Assembly: GCA_027485165.1 (NCBI GenBank)
Contig: JAIXRN010000075.1
Location: 1 to 64,000, forward strand
DNA length: 64,000 nucleotides
Direction of reading: 5' to 3'
Source: Rubrivivax sp.
GTDB taxonomy: Bacteria > Pseudomonadota > Gammaproteobacteria > Burkholderiales > Burkholderiaceae_C
Shown: one piece after another, positions 52,581 through 62,855 of the stretch
How the letters are laid out: the number at the start of each line of letters is the position of its first letter
Numbering within the stretch: the stretch's first letter is position 1
Made by a program: the position numbers and the translations under genes
The notes under the pieces: generated by a model
Told to the model about the DNA's origin: nothing
What the model saw: the letters and a program-made list of their open reading frames with translations, nothing else
Database searches by the model: none

Positions 52581-54164
52581 ATGGCCGAAGCCCCCGTCTC
52601 GATCCGCGTCACGCTGCGCCACACCGCCTTCCGCGCCCTGCTGACGGGCGGCACCATCTACTTCATCGGCAACGCCATGCAGGCCATGGCCACCGCCTGG
52701 CTGATGGTGGAACTGACGGGCTCGTCGTTCCTGGCGGCCCTGGTGCAGACGGCCGTGTTCCTGCCCATGTTCCTGCTGGCCCTGCCGGCCGGCGTGATGG
52801 CCGACACCACCGACCGGCGCCGGCTGATGCTGGGCGCACTGGCCGCGCAGGCGCTGGTGGTGGCAGCGCTGGCCGGATTGGCGCTGGCCGGCTGGGCCGG
52901 GCCGGCCACGCTGCTGCTGTTCACCTTCGCGGCCGGCTGCTGCACGGCCATGCTGTCGCCCAGCTGGAACAGCAGCATCGTCGACGTGGTGCCGCGCGAC
53001 GAACTGCCGCAGGCCATCACCGCCATCGGCATCAGCTACAACAGCGCCCGCGCGCTGGGGCCGGCGGCGGCCGGCGCGGTGTTTGCGGCTGCCGGCAGCG
53101 GCTGGGTGTTCGCGCTGGCCGTGGCCGGCATCGTGGCCCTGTTCGAGGCCATCCGCCGCCACCCGCCGCGCCCGCACCCGCCTTCGCGCCTGCCGGCTGA
53201 ACGCCTGTGGGGCGGCATGCTGAGCGCGCTGCGCTTCGCGCGCCACAACGACACCGTGCTGGCGCAACTGCTGCGCACGGGCGCTTATGGCGGCGCGGGT
53301 TCGGCGCTGTGGGCGCTGTTGCCCGTGATCGGGCAGCAGAAGCTGGGCCTGGGCGCCACGGGCTTCGGCTTCCTGATGGGCTGCCTGGGCACCGGCGCCG
53401 TGATGGCCGGGCTGGTGATCGGCCGCCTGCGCACCCGCATGGGGCTGGAACGCCTGGTGGCCGTAGGCGCTGGGGTATTTGCTGCGGCCATGGCCGTGGC
53501 GGCCCTGGTGCCAGTGCCGCTGCTGGTGTATGCGGCCCTGATGGCAGCGGGGGCCAGCTGGATGTCCGTCATGTCGACCTACAACACGGCCACGCAGACC
53601 AGCGCCCCGCCCTGGGTGCGGGCACGCGCCACCGCGCTGCACACGCTGTGCGCGCTGGGGGCATTTGCTTTCGGCTCGGCGCTGTGGGGCGCTGTGTCGG
53701 GCGTGCTGGGCCTGACGGCCGCGCTGCTGCTGGCCACTGCAGCCATGCTGGCCAGCCTGGGCCTGGCCAGGCGCTTTCCGTTGCGCATGAGCGAACTGGC
53801 CGAAGTGACCCAGGTGCCGCTGTCGCAAGACCTGTTCGTCAAGCACCCGCCAGCGCCCGACGACGGCCCGGTGGCGGTGGAGATCGGCTACCGCGTCAGG
53901 CCCGAGGCGGTGGCCGAATTCCTGGACGCCGTGGTGCAGCTGCGCGCCCCGCGGCGGCGCGACGGCGCCACCTTCTGGCGCGTGTACCGCGACCTGTCGG
54001 ACCCGGCGCGCTACACCGAACGCTTCATCGTGGCCAGCTGGGCCGAATACCTGCACCAGCGTGCCCGCGCCACGCTGGCCGACCGCGAGATCGAAGCCCG
54101 GTTACGCGAGCATCTGGCACCGGGCGAAGAACCGGCGACGCAGCACTACATCGCTGAACGCTGA
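52581..54164 (+). CDS. MFS transporter (transmembrane secretion effector type) with C-terminal domain
   Basis: 527 aa. About 10-12 helices over residues 1-410 of the MFS_3/EntS-like type, with the loop DTTDRRRLMLGALAAQ (about 75-90). A cytoplasmic tail of about 110 residues (PDDGPVAVEIGYRVRPEAVAEF, then RDLSDPARYTERFIVASWAEY) forms a ferredoxin-like ABM domain often fused in this group. It may export a metabolite. It is in the glyoxylate gene run, between glxR and the glycerate kinase gene, so transport of a C2/C3 acid is a possible but unproven role. Confidence 0.82.
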   Translation: MAEAPVSIRVTLRHTAFRALLTGGTIYFIGNAMQAMATAWLMVELTGSSFLAALVQTAVFLPMFLLALPAGVMADTTDRRRLMLGALAAQALVVAALAGLALAGWAGPATLLLFTFAAGCCTAMLSPSWNSSIVDVVPRDELPQAITAIGISYNSARALGPAAAGAVFAAAGSGWVFALAVAGIVALFEAIRRHPPRPHPPSRLPAERLWGGMLSALRFARHNDTVLAQLLRTGAYGGAGSALWALLPVIGQQKLGLGATGFGFLMGCLGTGAVMAGLVIGRLRTRMGLERLVAVGAGVFAAAMAVAALVPVPLLVYAALMAAGASWMSVMSTYNTATQTSAPPWVRARATALHTLCALGAFAFGSALWGAVSGVLGLTAALLLATAAMLASLGLARRFPLRMSELAEVTQVPLSQDLFVKHPPAPDDGPVAVEIGYRVRPEAVAEFLDAVVQLRAPRRRDGATFWRVYRDLSDPARYTERFIVASWAEYLHQRARATLADREIEARLREHLAPGEEPATQHYIAER

Positions 54165-54210
54165 CGGCATCTGGGGCGGGGCTGAGAACCGACACGGTCA
54201 GAATGCGCCC

Positions 54211-55527
54211 ATGAACGCTGCTGCGCCGCCCCGCCCCCACGACGACCCGAGAGCCTTCCTGCGGGCGCTGTACGACGCTGCCGTGCAGCGCGCGCTGCCA
54301 GCGCACACCCTGGCCGCACACCTGCCAGCGCCGCCCCAGCAGGGCCGCACCCTGGTGCTGGGCGCCGGCAAGGCCGGTGGCGCGATGGCCGCGGCGGTGG
54401 ACGCGCTGTGGCCGGCCGAGGCACGGTTGTCGGGCCTGGTCATCACGCGCTACGACCACGTGCCGCCGGCCTATGCCGCTCGGCCCGGCCGCATCGACGT
54501 CGTCGAAGCCCGCCACCCGGTGCCCGATGAAGCCGGCCTGAAAGCCACGGCCCGCATCGCGGAACTGGCGCAGGGCCTGACGGCCCATGACCTGGTACTG
54601 TGCCTCATCAGCGGCGGCGGTTCGGCCCTGCTGTCGATGCCAGCCCCGGGCCTGACACTGGCCGACAAACAGGCCATCAACAAGGCCCTGCTGCACAGCG
54701 GTGCGGCCATCGACGAGATGAACTGTGTGCGCAAGCACCTGAGCGGCATCAAGGGCGGCCGCCTCGCGGCGATGTGCGCCCCGGCGCGCGTGGTGACGCT
54801 GTTGATCAGCGACGTGCCCGGCGACGCGCCCGAGGTCATCGCCAGCGGCCCCACGGTGCCCGATTCCACCACCTGCGCCGACGCGTTGGCCATCCTGTAC
54901 CGCTACCGCATCAGCATCCCGGCCGCGGCGCTGGCCGGGCTGGAAAGCGGTGCGTTCGAAACGCCCAAGCCCGGCGACCCCGTCTTTGCCGGCCATGCCG
55001 TGCACACCATCGCCACACCGCAGCAGAGCCTGGAAGCCGCTGCCGCGGTGGCGCGCGCGGCCGGCATCGAAGCCCACATCCTGGGCGACGACCTGGAAGG
55101 CGAAAGCCGGGAAGTTGGCAAGGTACACGCCGCACTGGCGCGCGCGGTGGCGCGGCGCGGGCAGCCCTTTGCCCGGCCCTGCGTGATCCTGAGCGGTGGC
55201 GAAACCACCGTCACCGTACGCCACCCGCAGCCGGGCCGCGGCGGCCGCGCCGGTGAATTCCTGCTGGGTTGCGCGCTGGCGCTGCAGGGCCAGGGCGGGG
55301 TGCACGTGCTGGCGGCCGACACCGACGGCATCGACGGCGTGGAAAGCAATGCCGGCGCCATCGTCACGCCCAGCACCCTGGCCCGCGCACAGGCCCTGGG
55401 GCTGAATGCCGCAGCCATGCTGGACCAGCACGACAGCTACCCCTTCTTCGAAGCGCTGGGCGATCTGGTGGTGCCCGGGCCCACGTTCACCAATGTCAAC
55501 GACTTCCGCGCCCTGCTGGTGCTGTAG
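54211..55527 (+). CDS. Glycerate 2-kinase (MOFRL family)
   Basis: 438 aa from MNAAAPPRPHDDPRAFLRAL. Domain MOFRL: LVLGAGKAGGAMAAAVDAL (about 48-66), LCLISGGGSALLSMP (about 130-144), MNCVRKHLSGIKGGRLA (about 170-186), TLLISDVPGDAPEVIASGPTVPD (about 195-217) and the C-terminal ADTDGIDGVESNAGA with the catalytic residues. It phosphorylates D-glycerate to 2-phosphoglycerate, the last step that moves glyoxylate carbon into glycolysis. The TtuD/GckA type. Confidence 0.92.
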   Translation: MNAAAPPRPHDDPRAFLRALYDAAVQRALPAHTLAAHLPAPPQQGRTLVLGAGKAGGAMAAAVDALWPAEARLSGLVITRYDHVPPAYAARPGRIDVVEARHPVPDEAGLKATARIAELAQGLTAHDLVLCLISGGGSALLSMPAPGLTLADKQAINKALLHSGAAIDEMNCVRKHLSGIKGGRLAAMCAPARVVTLLISDVPGDAPEVIASGPTVPDSTTCADALAILYRYRISIPAAALAGLESGAFETPKPGDPVFAGHAVHTIATPQQSLEAAAAVARAAGIEAHILGDDLEGESREVGKVHAALARAVARRGQPFARPCVILSGGETTVTVRHPQPGRGGRAGEFLLGCALALQGQGGVHVLAADTDGIDGVESNAGAIVTPSTLARAQALGLNAAAMLDQHDSYPFFEALGDLVVPGPTFTNVNDFRALLVL

Positions 55528-55557
55528 CACTGCCGGGCCACGGGGCTGCTGACCTTC

Positions 55558-56310
55558 ATGGCCGCGCACCGGCTGCTGATCGACACGCTGCGCGCTGGCT
55601 TGCAGGCGCAGGCCGACCCGGGGCGCGCACCGGCCATGCAGGCCTACATGAAGTCGGCCCTACCCTTTCACGGCATCGCCGCACCACTGCGGCGGCAGGT
55701 CACCGCCGCCGCGGTGCAGCAGCACCCGCTGGCCGATGCCGGCACCCTGGCCGACACGATGCGCGCGCTGTGGGACGAAGCCCGCTTTCGCGAAGAACGC
55801 CATGTCGCCAGCGAACTGGCGCGCCAGCGCCCGCACCGCGCACTGCTGGCGCAGCACGGCCTGGCCCTGCTGCCGGTGTTCGAGCACATGATCGTCACAG
55901 GGGCGTGGTGGGACCACTGCGACGAGATCTCGGGCGAAGCCATCGGCCCGCTGCTGGCCCGCCACCCGGGACAGATGAAGCCGCTGCTGCGGCGCTGGGC
56001 GCAGGGCAGCGACCTGTGGCTGCGGCGCACCGCCATCCTGTGCCAGCGCGGGCTGAAGGCCGAGCCCGGCGGCAGCTTCGATGCCGAACTGCTGTACGCC
56101 TGCATCCTGCCGTCCATCGGCCCGGCCAGCGCCGCGAACCCCTGGCCCGACGAGTTCTTCCTGCGCAAGGGCATCGGCTGGGCACTGCGCGAAAGGTCGT
56201 ACGACGCGCCCGACGAAGTGCGGGCCTTCTGCGCCGAATACGGCCCGCGGTTGGCGCCGCTGACGGTGCGGGAAGCGCTGAAGGCGCTGAAGCGGCGGGG
56301 CGGCGGATAG
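55558..56310 (+). CDS. AlkD-like DNA alkylation repair protein
   Basis: 250 aa of HEAT-like helical repeats: AYMKSALPFHGIAAPLRRQV (about 29-48), LWDEARFREERHVASELARQ (about 71-90), WWDHCDEISGEAIGPLL (about 118-134, the Trp/Asp pocket) and FLRKGIGWALRERS (about 200-213). These match the AlkD family of DNA glycosylases that remove bulky or alkylated bases. Convergent with the Pro/Ala-rich gene that follows. Confidence 0.82.
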   Translation: MAAHRLLIDTLRAGLQAQADPGRAPAMQAYMKSALPFHGIAAPLRRQVTAAAVQQHPLADAGTLADTMRALWDEARFREERHVASELARQRPHRALLAQHGLALLPVFEHMIVTGAWWDHCDEISGEAIGPLLARHPGQMKPLLRRWAQGSDLWLRRTAILCQRGLKAEPGGSFDAELLYACILPSIGPASAANPWPDEFFLRKGIGWALRERSYDAPDEVRAFCAEYGPRLAPLTVREALKALKRRGGG

Positions 56311-56389
56311 AACGCCGGGTGCAGTCGCCCGGGCCTGGTGCACCAGCCCGGCCAGCGGGCAGCGCGCCGGCCAGTGGCAGGCCGCGCCG

Positions 56390-58159
56390 CTACCAGCGGC
56401 AGCCGCCCTGGGCCTTCAGCGCGTCGGCCGCCAGCGGCAGCACGGCCAGCAGCCCCATGCGGGCGTGGGCCAGCCGGCAGTCGGCCGGGCCCGGCTTTTC
56501 GGCCGCGCGCGCGGCCTCGCGCTGCACTTCAGGCGGACGCGGCATCACCGACAGCAGCCCCGTGCTACCCAACGCCGACAGCTCGCCCCCGCGTGAACGC
56601 GGCAACTGCAGGTTCAACCGCGGCGCGCTGGCGGGGGCCGAAGGCGCCGTGGCGACGTCGGCGCCGGCGCGGCTGCCCGCGTCGGGCAGCCCAGGTGCGG
56701 CAGTGGACGATGCGAGTTCGGCGGCTGCACTAGAGGCCACAGGAGGGGCTGCCGTGGAGGCCGCAGTGGAGGCTTCGGTAGAGGCCGGAGCCGAACCGGG
56801 CGTTGATGCGGGCGTTGATTCAACGCTGGATGCAGCGCCGGATGACGCGCTCGGTGCAGCGCTCGATGCAGGCTTCTGTGCCGACGGCGAAGCGGCCATC
56901 GGTACGGGCCCGCTGGCCGCTGTCGGCAGGGCGGCCGGCGCAATGGGTGGCAAGGCCGACGCGGAAGGCCAGGGTGCGGCCAACGGCGGCAGCGCTGCTG
57001 GCAGGGGCATGGCCCCCAGCGCCGGCAGGCGGTCGATGGGGGTTGGGGCTGCAGCCGGCGCGGCCAAGCCGCGGCCAGGGGCCAGGCGAGCGTCAGGCGC
57101 CTGCAACGCGGGCAGGTCGGGCAGGTCGGGCATGCGCTGCAACGCGGCACCCAGCGTGGCTGGCTGCGGGAGCGCCGCCGCGGGCAGAGGCACTGGTGCA
57201 GCGGCGGGCGGCGCGGGCGCGGCCAAGGCAGGCAAGGCTCGCCATAGCGGTGGCGCCTGGGGGGTATCGGCCATGGGCAGCAGGTGCGGCAGCTGGCCCT
57301 GGGTCGCAGCAAGTGCTGAAGGCGCAGCGGCCATGGCGGGCAAGGCAGAAAGCGCCGGCAGGGCTGGCACGGCGGCCAGTGCGGGCAGCGGGGCACCAGC
57401 CAACACCTGATCCGACGCGGGATCGGGCGCGCGGCTGGCCCCGGGTTCCGACGCGACAGTCGGTGGGATGGGCATCAAGGGCGCGACAGGGGTGACAGGG
57501 GTGATGGGGGTGGCAGACGTTACAGAAGTGGCAGACGTGGCGGACGTAGCAGGGGCGACAGCCGCCAGCGGCGCGGGGGCCGGCCCGGCCAACCCGGCTG
57601 GCGGGGTCCACTCGTCTGGCTCGCCTGGCTCGGCTGGCGCGGGCGGCAGAGCCTGCTCAGCCGGCGCGGCCGACGCGGTCGCATCGACGGCCGCCGCCTG
57701 CGGCGCCCAGTCGCCCACGCGTGCGGCTCCGGGCCCGGCATCGGGTGCAGGGCGCTGCGTGCGCACAGCACCGCCCCAGCGCGGGCTGGCGGCGTCGCCC
57801 GGCGGGCCCGTGGTCGGCAAGGGCAGCGGCGGCGGTGCTTCGGCGCTGCTGGGGCCATCGTCCTGCGGCTGCAGGCGCAGGTTGATCGCGCCCCACACGC
57901 CCTGCCCTGGCGAAGCGCTGCCCGGCGGCACGCTGCCCAGCACCAGCGCCAGCCACAGGTGCAGCAAGGCAGCCAGCAGCACCGCCTGCCACAGGGGCGT
58001 AGGCCGGCGCTGGGCGCGTTCGGCGTCGGTGGGCGGGTGCGGTACGCGTGCGCTGGGGTCCACCCAGTCGGCCGGGCGCGGCAGCACCCGCGGCCGAGCG
58101 GGCGGCAGTGGGGTGAGCGAAGGTGAAGGCGAAGGCGAGCGGTAGGTCAGGGCGGTCAT
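56390..58159 (-). CDS. Pro/Ala-rich single-pass membrane protein, TonB-like layout
   Basis: 589 aa from MTALTYRSPSPSPSL. A short basic/proline cytoplasmic segment (about 1-52) is followed by one transmembrane helix (PLWQAVLLAALLHLWLALVLGSV, about 54-76), then a long low-complexity Pro/Ala/Ser region (about 85-530) with short repeats such as TSATSATSVTSATPITPVTP, and a compact C-terminal part containing CRLAHARMGLLAVLPLAADALKAQGGCRW with two cysteines. This layout is like TonB or a periplasm-spanning linker protein, but no TonB-fold C-terminus is recognisable. Confidence 0.7.
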   Translation of the reverse strand: MTALTYRSPSPSPSLTPLPPARPRVLPRPADWVDPSARVPHPPTDAERAQRRPTPLWQAVLLAALLHLWLALVLGSVPPGSASPGQGVWGAINLRLQPQDDGPSSAEAPPPLPLPTTGPPGDAASPRWGGAVRTQRPAPDAGPGAARVGDWAPQAAAVDATASAAPAEQALPPAPAEPGEPDEWTPPAGLAGPAPAPLAAVAPATSATSATSVTSATPITPVTPVAPLMPIPPTVASEPGASRAPDPASDQVLAGAPLPALAAVPALPALSALPAMAAAPSALAATQGQLPHLLPMADTPQAPPLWRALPALAAPAPPAAAPVPLPAAALPQPATLGAALQRMPDLPDLPALQAPDARLAPGRGLAAPAAAPTPIDRLPALGAMPLPAALPPLAAPWPSASALPPIAPAALPTAASGPVPMAASPSAQKPASSAAPSASSGAASSVESTPASTPGSAPASTEASTAASTAAPPVASSAAAELASSTAAPGLPDAGSRAGADVATAPSAPASAPRLNLQLPRSRGGELSALGSTGLLSVMPRPPEVQREAARAAEKPGPADCRLAHARMGLLAVLPLAADALKAQGGCRW

Positions 58160-58390
58160 GGCGCGGGCGCCCCGGCAGACCCGGCGCGCGCGCCAGTGTG
58201 CGGGCCGCCAGGGCGCCGCCAAAGCCGAAGCAGGGCCCGCCGCAGCGCGCTTTTCACCGTCTTGGCCCGGCAGGGGCGCCGCACACCGCCTGCAGTACGC
58301 CACGGCCAACAGAAAGTTACAGGGCAGGTACGGCAAACGAGTCGGGTCTAATCCGGGCTGCACGTTCGCGCCCCACCCCGAGGCACCACC

Positions 58391-59356
58391 ATGAACCAGC
58401 TCGACCAGCTCAAGCAGTACACCACCGTCGTCGCCGACACCGGCAACTTCCGCCAACTGGCGCAGTTTGCGCCGCAAGACGCCACCACCAACCCCAGCCT
58501 GATCCTGAAGGCCGTGCAGCAGCCCGACTACGCGCCGCTGCTGGCCGAAACGGTGGCCCGCCAGGCCGGCCAGCCGCTGCCCGACATCGTCGACCAGGTG
58601 CTGGTGCGCTTCGGGCTGGAAATCCTGAAGGTCGTGCCCGGCCGCGTCAGCACCGAAGTCGACGCGAGGCTGTCGTTCGACACCGCCGCCACGGTGGCGC
58701 GCGCGCGGCAGCTGATGAAGCTCTACGCCGCCGCTGGCGTGGGGCCGGACCGCGTGTTGATCAAGATCGCCGCCACCTGGGAAGGCATCCGCGCCGCCGA
58801 GGTGCTGGAACGCGAAGGCATCCGCTGCAACCTGACCCTGCTGTTCGCCTTCTGCCAGGCCGTGGCCTGCGGCGACGCGGGCGTGCGGCTCATCAGCCCC
58901 TTCGTCGGCCGCATCTACGACTGGCACAAGAAGCAGCAGGGCGCGGCCTGGGACGAGGCCGCCAGCAGCGGCGCACACGACCCCGGCGTGCAAAGCGTGC
59001 GCGCCATCTACAACCACTACAAGCGCCACGGCGTGCCCACGCAGGTGATGGGCGCCAGCTTCCGCAACACCGGCCAGGTGCTGGCCTTGGCCGGCTGCGA
59101 CCTGCTGACCATCAGCCCCGAGCTGCTGGCCCAGCTACAGGCCAGCAGCGCCCCCGTGGCCCCGGCCCTGAGCCTGGACGCCGCCCGCACGCTGGACCTG
59201 CCGGCCTTGCACTACGGCGCGGCTGAGGAAGCCGCCTTCCGCTATGCGCTGAACGACGACGCCATGGCCACCGAAAAGCTGGCCGAAGGCATCCGCGCCT
59301 TCGCCGTGGACGCCGGCAAGCTGGACCGTTTGATCCAGCAGGCGCCGGCGGCATGA
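58391..59356 (+). CDS. tal: Transaldolase
   Basis: 321 aa, [20 protein letters not shown]. TalB-type signatures: [12 protein letters not shown] (about 30-41) and [20 protein letters not shown] (about 118-137) with the Schiff-base Lys, plus [15 protein letters not shown]. Transfers the dihydroxyacetone unit in the pentose phosphate pathway. Its stop overlaps the pgi ATG (ATGA), so the two are co-translated. The 231 bp upstream hold no gene and may contain divergent promoters. Confidence 0.95.
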   Translation: MNQLDQLKQYTTVVADTGNFRQLAQFAPQDATTNPSLILKAVQQPDYAPLLAETVARQAGQPLPDIVDQVLVRFGLEILKVVPGRVSTEVDARLSFDTAATVARARQLMKLYAAAGVGPDRVLIKIAATWEGIRAAEVLEREGIRCNLTLLFAFCQAVACGDAGVRLISPFVGRIYDWHKKQQGAAWDEAASSGAHDPGVQSVRAIYNHYKRHGVPTQVMGASFRNTGQVLALAGCDLLTISPELLAQLQASSAPVAPALSLDAARTLDLPALHYGAAEEAAFRYALNDDAMATEKLAEGIRAFAVDAGKLDRLIQQAPAA

Positions 59357-60954
59357 AGGCCCAGACCCACCCGCGTTGCGACCAGACCGCCGCCTGGGCT
59401 GCGCTGCACGGTCACTACCAGGCCCACGGCCGCGGCTTCGACTTGCGCGAAGCCTTCGCGCGCGACGCCGGCCGCTTCGAAGCGCTGTCTGTGCAGGCCC
59501 CAGACGTCTTTGCCGACCTGTCCAAGAACCTGCTGGACACCGCCACCCTGCACTTCCTGCTCGACCTGGCGCGCGAATGCGGCTTGGAAGCCCGGCGCGA
59601 CGCCATGCTGCGCGGCGACCCCATCAACAGCACCGAAGGCCGCGCCGTGCTGCACACCGCGCTGCGCGCGCCCCGCGGCGCCGCCACGCCCTTCAATGCC
59701 GACGTGCACGCCGTGCTGGACGCCATGCTGGCCTACGCCGAGCAGGTGCGCGCCGACGAGGACCTGACCGACATCGTGAACATCGGCATCGGCGGCAGCG
59801 ACCTGGGCCCGCAGATGGTGGTGCCGGCGCTGGACGCCTATGCGCTGCACGGCAAGCGGCTGCACTTTGTCAGCAACGTTGACGGCCACGACATCAGCCC
59901 CGTGCTGCGCGGGCTGGACCCGCAGCGCACGCTGTTCATCATCGCCAGCAAGACCTTCACGACCCAGGAAACCATGGCCAATGCGGCCGTGGCGCGCGAC
60001 TGGTTCACGCAGCGCGGCGGCACCGACATCGCGCGCCACTTCGCGGCCACCACCACCAACGTGGCCGCGGCGGCGCAGTTCGGTATCCGCACCACCTTCG
60101 GTTTCTGGGACTGGGTGGGCGGGCGCTATTCGCTGTGGAGCGCGATCGGCCTGCCGATTGCCATCGCCATCGGCGCGCAGCACTTCCGCGCCCTGCTGGC
60201 CGGCGCGCACGCGATGGACCAGCACTTCGCGCACGCCCCGCTGGCGCAGAACCTGCCGGTGCTGCTGGGGCTGCTGGATGTCTGGTACCGCAACTTCCAT
60301 GGCTTTTCCAGCCGCAGCGTGGCGCCGTACCACCAGGGCCTGGCCCGCTTGCCGGCCTATCTGCAGCAGCTGGAAATGGAGAGCAACGGCAAGCGCGTGG
60401 ACACCGCTGGCAACGCCCTGCCCTTTGCCACCAGCCCGGTGGTGTGGGGCGAACCTGGCACCAACGGCCAGCACGCCTATTTCCAGATGCTGCACCAGGG
60501 CACGGCTGGGGTGCCGGTGGAATTCATCGCCGTGAAGACGCCCAGCCACCCGCATGCCGACCTGCACACCAAGCTGCTGGCCAACTGCCTGGCGCAGAGC
60601 CAGGCGCTGATGCTGGGCAAGAGCCCTGCTGATGCGCTGGGCGAAAAGGCCCCCACCGCCGCGCCCGGCATCGACCCGCAGGTGCTGTCGCACCACCGCA
60701 GCTTCCCCGGCAACCGCCCCAGCACCACGCTGCTGCTGGACGCGCTGACACCGCACAGCCTGGGGGCGCTGGTGGCGCTGTACGAACACCGCGTCTTCAC
60801 CAGCGGTGCGCTGTGGGGCATCAACAGCTTCGACCAGTGGGGGGTTGAACTGGGCAAGGCGCTGTGCAGCCAGCTGCTGCCCCGTCTGGCCAGCGGTGAC
60901 GCGACGGGCCTGGACGCTTCCACCGCCGGCCTGCTGCAGCGCCTGCGCAGCTGA
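59353..60954 (+). CDS. pgi: Glucose-6-phosphate isomerase
   Basis: 533 aa. PGI signatures: [13 protein letters not shown] (about 144-156), [18 protein letters not shown] (about 196-213), [19 protein letters not shown] (about 251-269), the catalytic Glu/His region and [12 protein letters not shown] near the C-terminus. Interconverts glucose-6-phosphate and fructose-6-phosphate. Coupled to tal and followed by the HAD gene after 14 bp. Confidence 0.96.
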   Translation: MKAQTHPRCDQTAAWAALHGHYQAHGRGFDLREAFARDAGRFEALSVQAPDVFADLSKNLLDTATLHFLLDLARECGLEARRDAMLRGDPINSTEGRAVLHTALRAPRGAATPFNADVHAVLDAMLAYAEQVRADEDLTDIVNIGIGGSDLGPQMVVPALDAYALHGKRLHFVSNVDGHDISPVLRGLDPQRTLFIIASKTFTTQETMANAAVARDWFTQRGGTDIARHFAATTTNVAAAAQFGIRTTFGFWDWVGGRYSLWSAIGLPIAIAIGAQHFRALLAGAHAMDQHFAHAPLAQNLPVLLGLLDVWYRNFHGFSSRSVAPYHQGLARLPAYLQQLEMESNGKRVDTAGNALPFATSPVVWGEPGTNGQHAYFQMLHQGTAGVPVEFIAVKTPSHPHADLHTKLLANCLAQSQALMLGKSPADALGEKAPTAAPGIDPQVLSHHRSFPGNRPSTTLLLDALTPHSLGALVALYEHRVFTSGALWGINSFDQWGVELGKALCSQLLPRLASGDATGLDASTAGLLQRLRS

Positions 60955-60968
60955 AAGGGATCTGCACC

Positions 60969-61592
60969 ATGGCCCTGCCCCACATCGTGTTCGACTTTGG
61001 CGGCGTGCTCTTCCAGTGGCAGCCGCCCCGGCTGCTGCAGCGCGAGATTCCGCATGTCGCCAGCAGCCCGGAACGCGCCGCCGCGCTGGCCGCGCAGTTC
61101 TTCCAGAGCTACAACGGCGACTGGGCCGAATTCGACCGCGGCACCGTCAGCGTGCCCGACCTGGTGCAGCGCATCGCCGCGCGCACCGGCCTGGCTCCGC
61201 AGGACGTGCAGCGCGTGGTGGACGGCGTGCCGCATGAACTGCAGCCCCTGCCCGACAGCGTGGCCCTGCTGCAGCGGCTGCACGCCGCCGGCCGTGGCCT
61301 GCACTTTCTGTCGAACATGCCGCTGCCCTATGCCGACTACCTGGAAGCCACGCACGGCTTCCTGGGCTGCTTTTCCAGCGGTGTGTTCTCAGGGCGGGAA
61401 AAGCTGATCAAGCCCGACCCGGCGATCTTCGAATTCGCCGCCGCACGCTTCGGCCAGCCCCCAGGCCAGCTGGTGTTCCTGGACGACCACCTGCCCAATG
61501 TGCAGGCCGCCCAGGCCTGCGGCTGGCAGGCCCTGCTGTTCCGCGACGCGGCCCAGGCGGAAGCCGATCTGCAGGCGCACGGCTGGCTGTAG
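60969..61592 (+). CDS. HAD family phosphatase (YihX-like)
   Basis: 207 aa. Motif I HIVFDFGGVLFQW (nucleophile Asp about 9), motif II LHFLSNMPLPY (about 111-121), motif III EKLIKPDPAIF (Lys, about 139-149) and motif IV VFLDDHLPNVQAA (about 168-180). The DFGGV form and lack of a large cap match YihX, which dephosphorylates alpha-glucose-1-phosphate. Its place right after tal-pgi fits sugar phosphate turnover. Confidence 0.85.
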   Translation: MALPHIVFDFGGVLFQWQPPRLLQREIPHVASSPERAAALAAQFFQSYNGDWAEFDRGTVSVPDLVQRIAARTGLAPQDVQRVVDGVPHELQPLPDSVALLQRLHAAGRGLHFLSNMPLPYADYLEATHGFLGCFSSGVFSGREKLIKPDPAIFEFAAARFGQPPGQLVFLDDHLPNVQAAQACGWQALLFRDAAQAEADLQAHGWL

Positions 61593-61624
61593 CGGCTGTG
61601 GCCAGGGCCGCGCGTGTATGCGCG

Positions 61625-62764
61625 TCAGGCGCCGTCGGCAGGCGCCCCGGGTGGCGCAGGCGCCTGGGCTGACGGCGGCGCCCCAGGCGGACCCGCCGGG
61701 TCATCGTCCATCCAGGCTTCCAGCAGCCGCAGGCCCACGGCCAGCACCACCGGGCCGACGAACAGACCCACCAGCCCGAAGGCCACCAGGCCGCCGATGA
61801 CGCCCGCGAAGATCAGCAGCAGCGACAGGTCGGCCCCCATGCGGATGAGCGCCGGGCGAATGAAGTTGTCCACCGTGCCCACGAACGTCGCCCAGGCAAA
61901 CAGGAAAATGCCCCAGCCCACACTGCCGTCGCCCCACAGCACCCAGGCGGCAGCCGGCAGCAGCACCGGCAGCGGGCCCACCTGGGCGATGCAGAGCATG
62001 AACATCAGCGCCGTCAGCAGCCCGGCAAAGGGCACTCCGGCCAGGGCCAGGCCGACCCAGCCCAGCAGCGACTGCGCCGCCGCCGTCACCCCCACGCCCA
62101 GAGCCACGCCGCGGATGGCGTCGCCGGCCAGCACCAGCGCGTCCACACCCTGTGCGCCCGCCAGGCGCTGCGCGAACCGGCGAGCGAAGCGGGCGGCATC
62201 CTCGCCGGTGGCGTACATCACCGCCGCCACCGCGACGGTGACGAGAAACTGCACGACCAGGAAGCCGATGCTGCCCACTTCAGCCAGCACCCATTTGCTG
62301 ACATCGCCGGCGTAGGGCGTGATCCGGGTCAGCAGGTCGCGCAGGCCCATGGCTGCGGCCTGGTCCCAGAGGCTGTCGATCAAGCTGCCGATCACCGGCA
62401 GGCTGCGCAGCCAGGCCGGCGGGTCTTCGGCCGGGCGCCAGGCCGCGACGACGCGGATCCAGTCGCCGATCACGTCGACGTTGACAACGATGGTGCCGAT
62501 GGCCAGCACCAAGGGCACCACGAACAGCAGCAGCAGGGCCAGCGTCATCACCAGCACCGCCACCCAGCGCCGCCCGCCTGCCCAGCCCTGCAGCCGCAGC
62601 ATCAGCGGCCAGGTGGCCACCACCACCATCGTGGCCCAGATGGTGGGGCCCAGGAACGGCCGCAGGATCCACAGCGAGCCACCGATCAGCAGCCCCATGC
62701 AGAGCACAGCGAAAGTGGTGCGCGCCAGGTCGGCGCCGGGGGGTGAGCTGGGTTGATTCCTCAT
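61625..62764 (-). CDS. AI-2E family transporter
   Basis: 379 aa, eight or so membrane helices: an N-terminal group (residues 10-90), a soluble amphipathic part (about 95-150) and the C-terminal helix group with LFAWATFVGTVDNFIRPALI (about 289-308) and FVGPVVLAVGLRLLEAW. This layout defines the AI-2E (PF01594) family; substrates range from ions to signal molecules. The last 25 residues are Pro/Ala-rich. Convergent with the HAD gene. Confidence 0.87.
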   Translation of the reverse strand: MRNQPSSPPGADLARTTFAVLCMGLLIGGSLWILRPFLGPTIWATMVVVATWPLMLRLQGWAGGRRWVAVLVMTLALLLLFVVPLVLAIGTIVVNVDVIGDWIRVVAAWRPAEDPPAWLRSLPVIGSLIDSLWDQAAAMGLRDLLTRITPYAGDVSKWVLAEVGSIGFLVVQFLVTVAVAAVMYATGEDAARFARRFAQRLAGAQGVDALVLAGDAIRGVALGVGVTAAAQSLLGWVGLALAGVPFAGLLTALMFMLCIAQVGPLPVLLPAAAWVLWGDGSVGWGIFLFAWATFVGTVDNFIRPALIRMGADLSLLLIFAGVIGGLVAFGLVGLFVGPVVLAVGLRLLEAWMDDDPAGPPGAPPSAQAPAPPGAPADGA

Positions 62765-62855
62765 TCGAGGAACTCTAGCCCAGGGCTGTGGGGACGGGCG
62801 GCCTGCGGCTCAGAGCGGCCGCGGGCCGCTACGGGCCGTCAGACGCCAGCCGCCG

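Noticed and set aside
48017..52657. 1546-codon open frame antisense to gcl-hyi-glxR
   Set aside because: Mirror ORF caused by GC-rich codon bias; His/Arg/Gly-rich composition and exact antisense position to known genes.
56390..59029. 879-codon frame extending the Pro/Ala-rich protein upstream
   Set aside because: The extra part is antisense to tal and has no coding character; ATG at 58159 fits the real protein.
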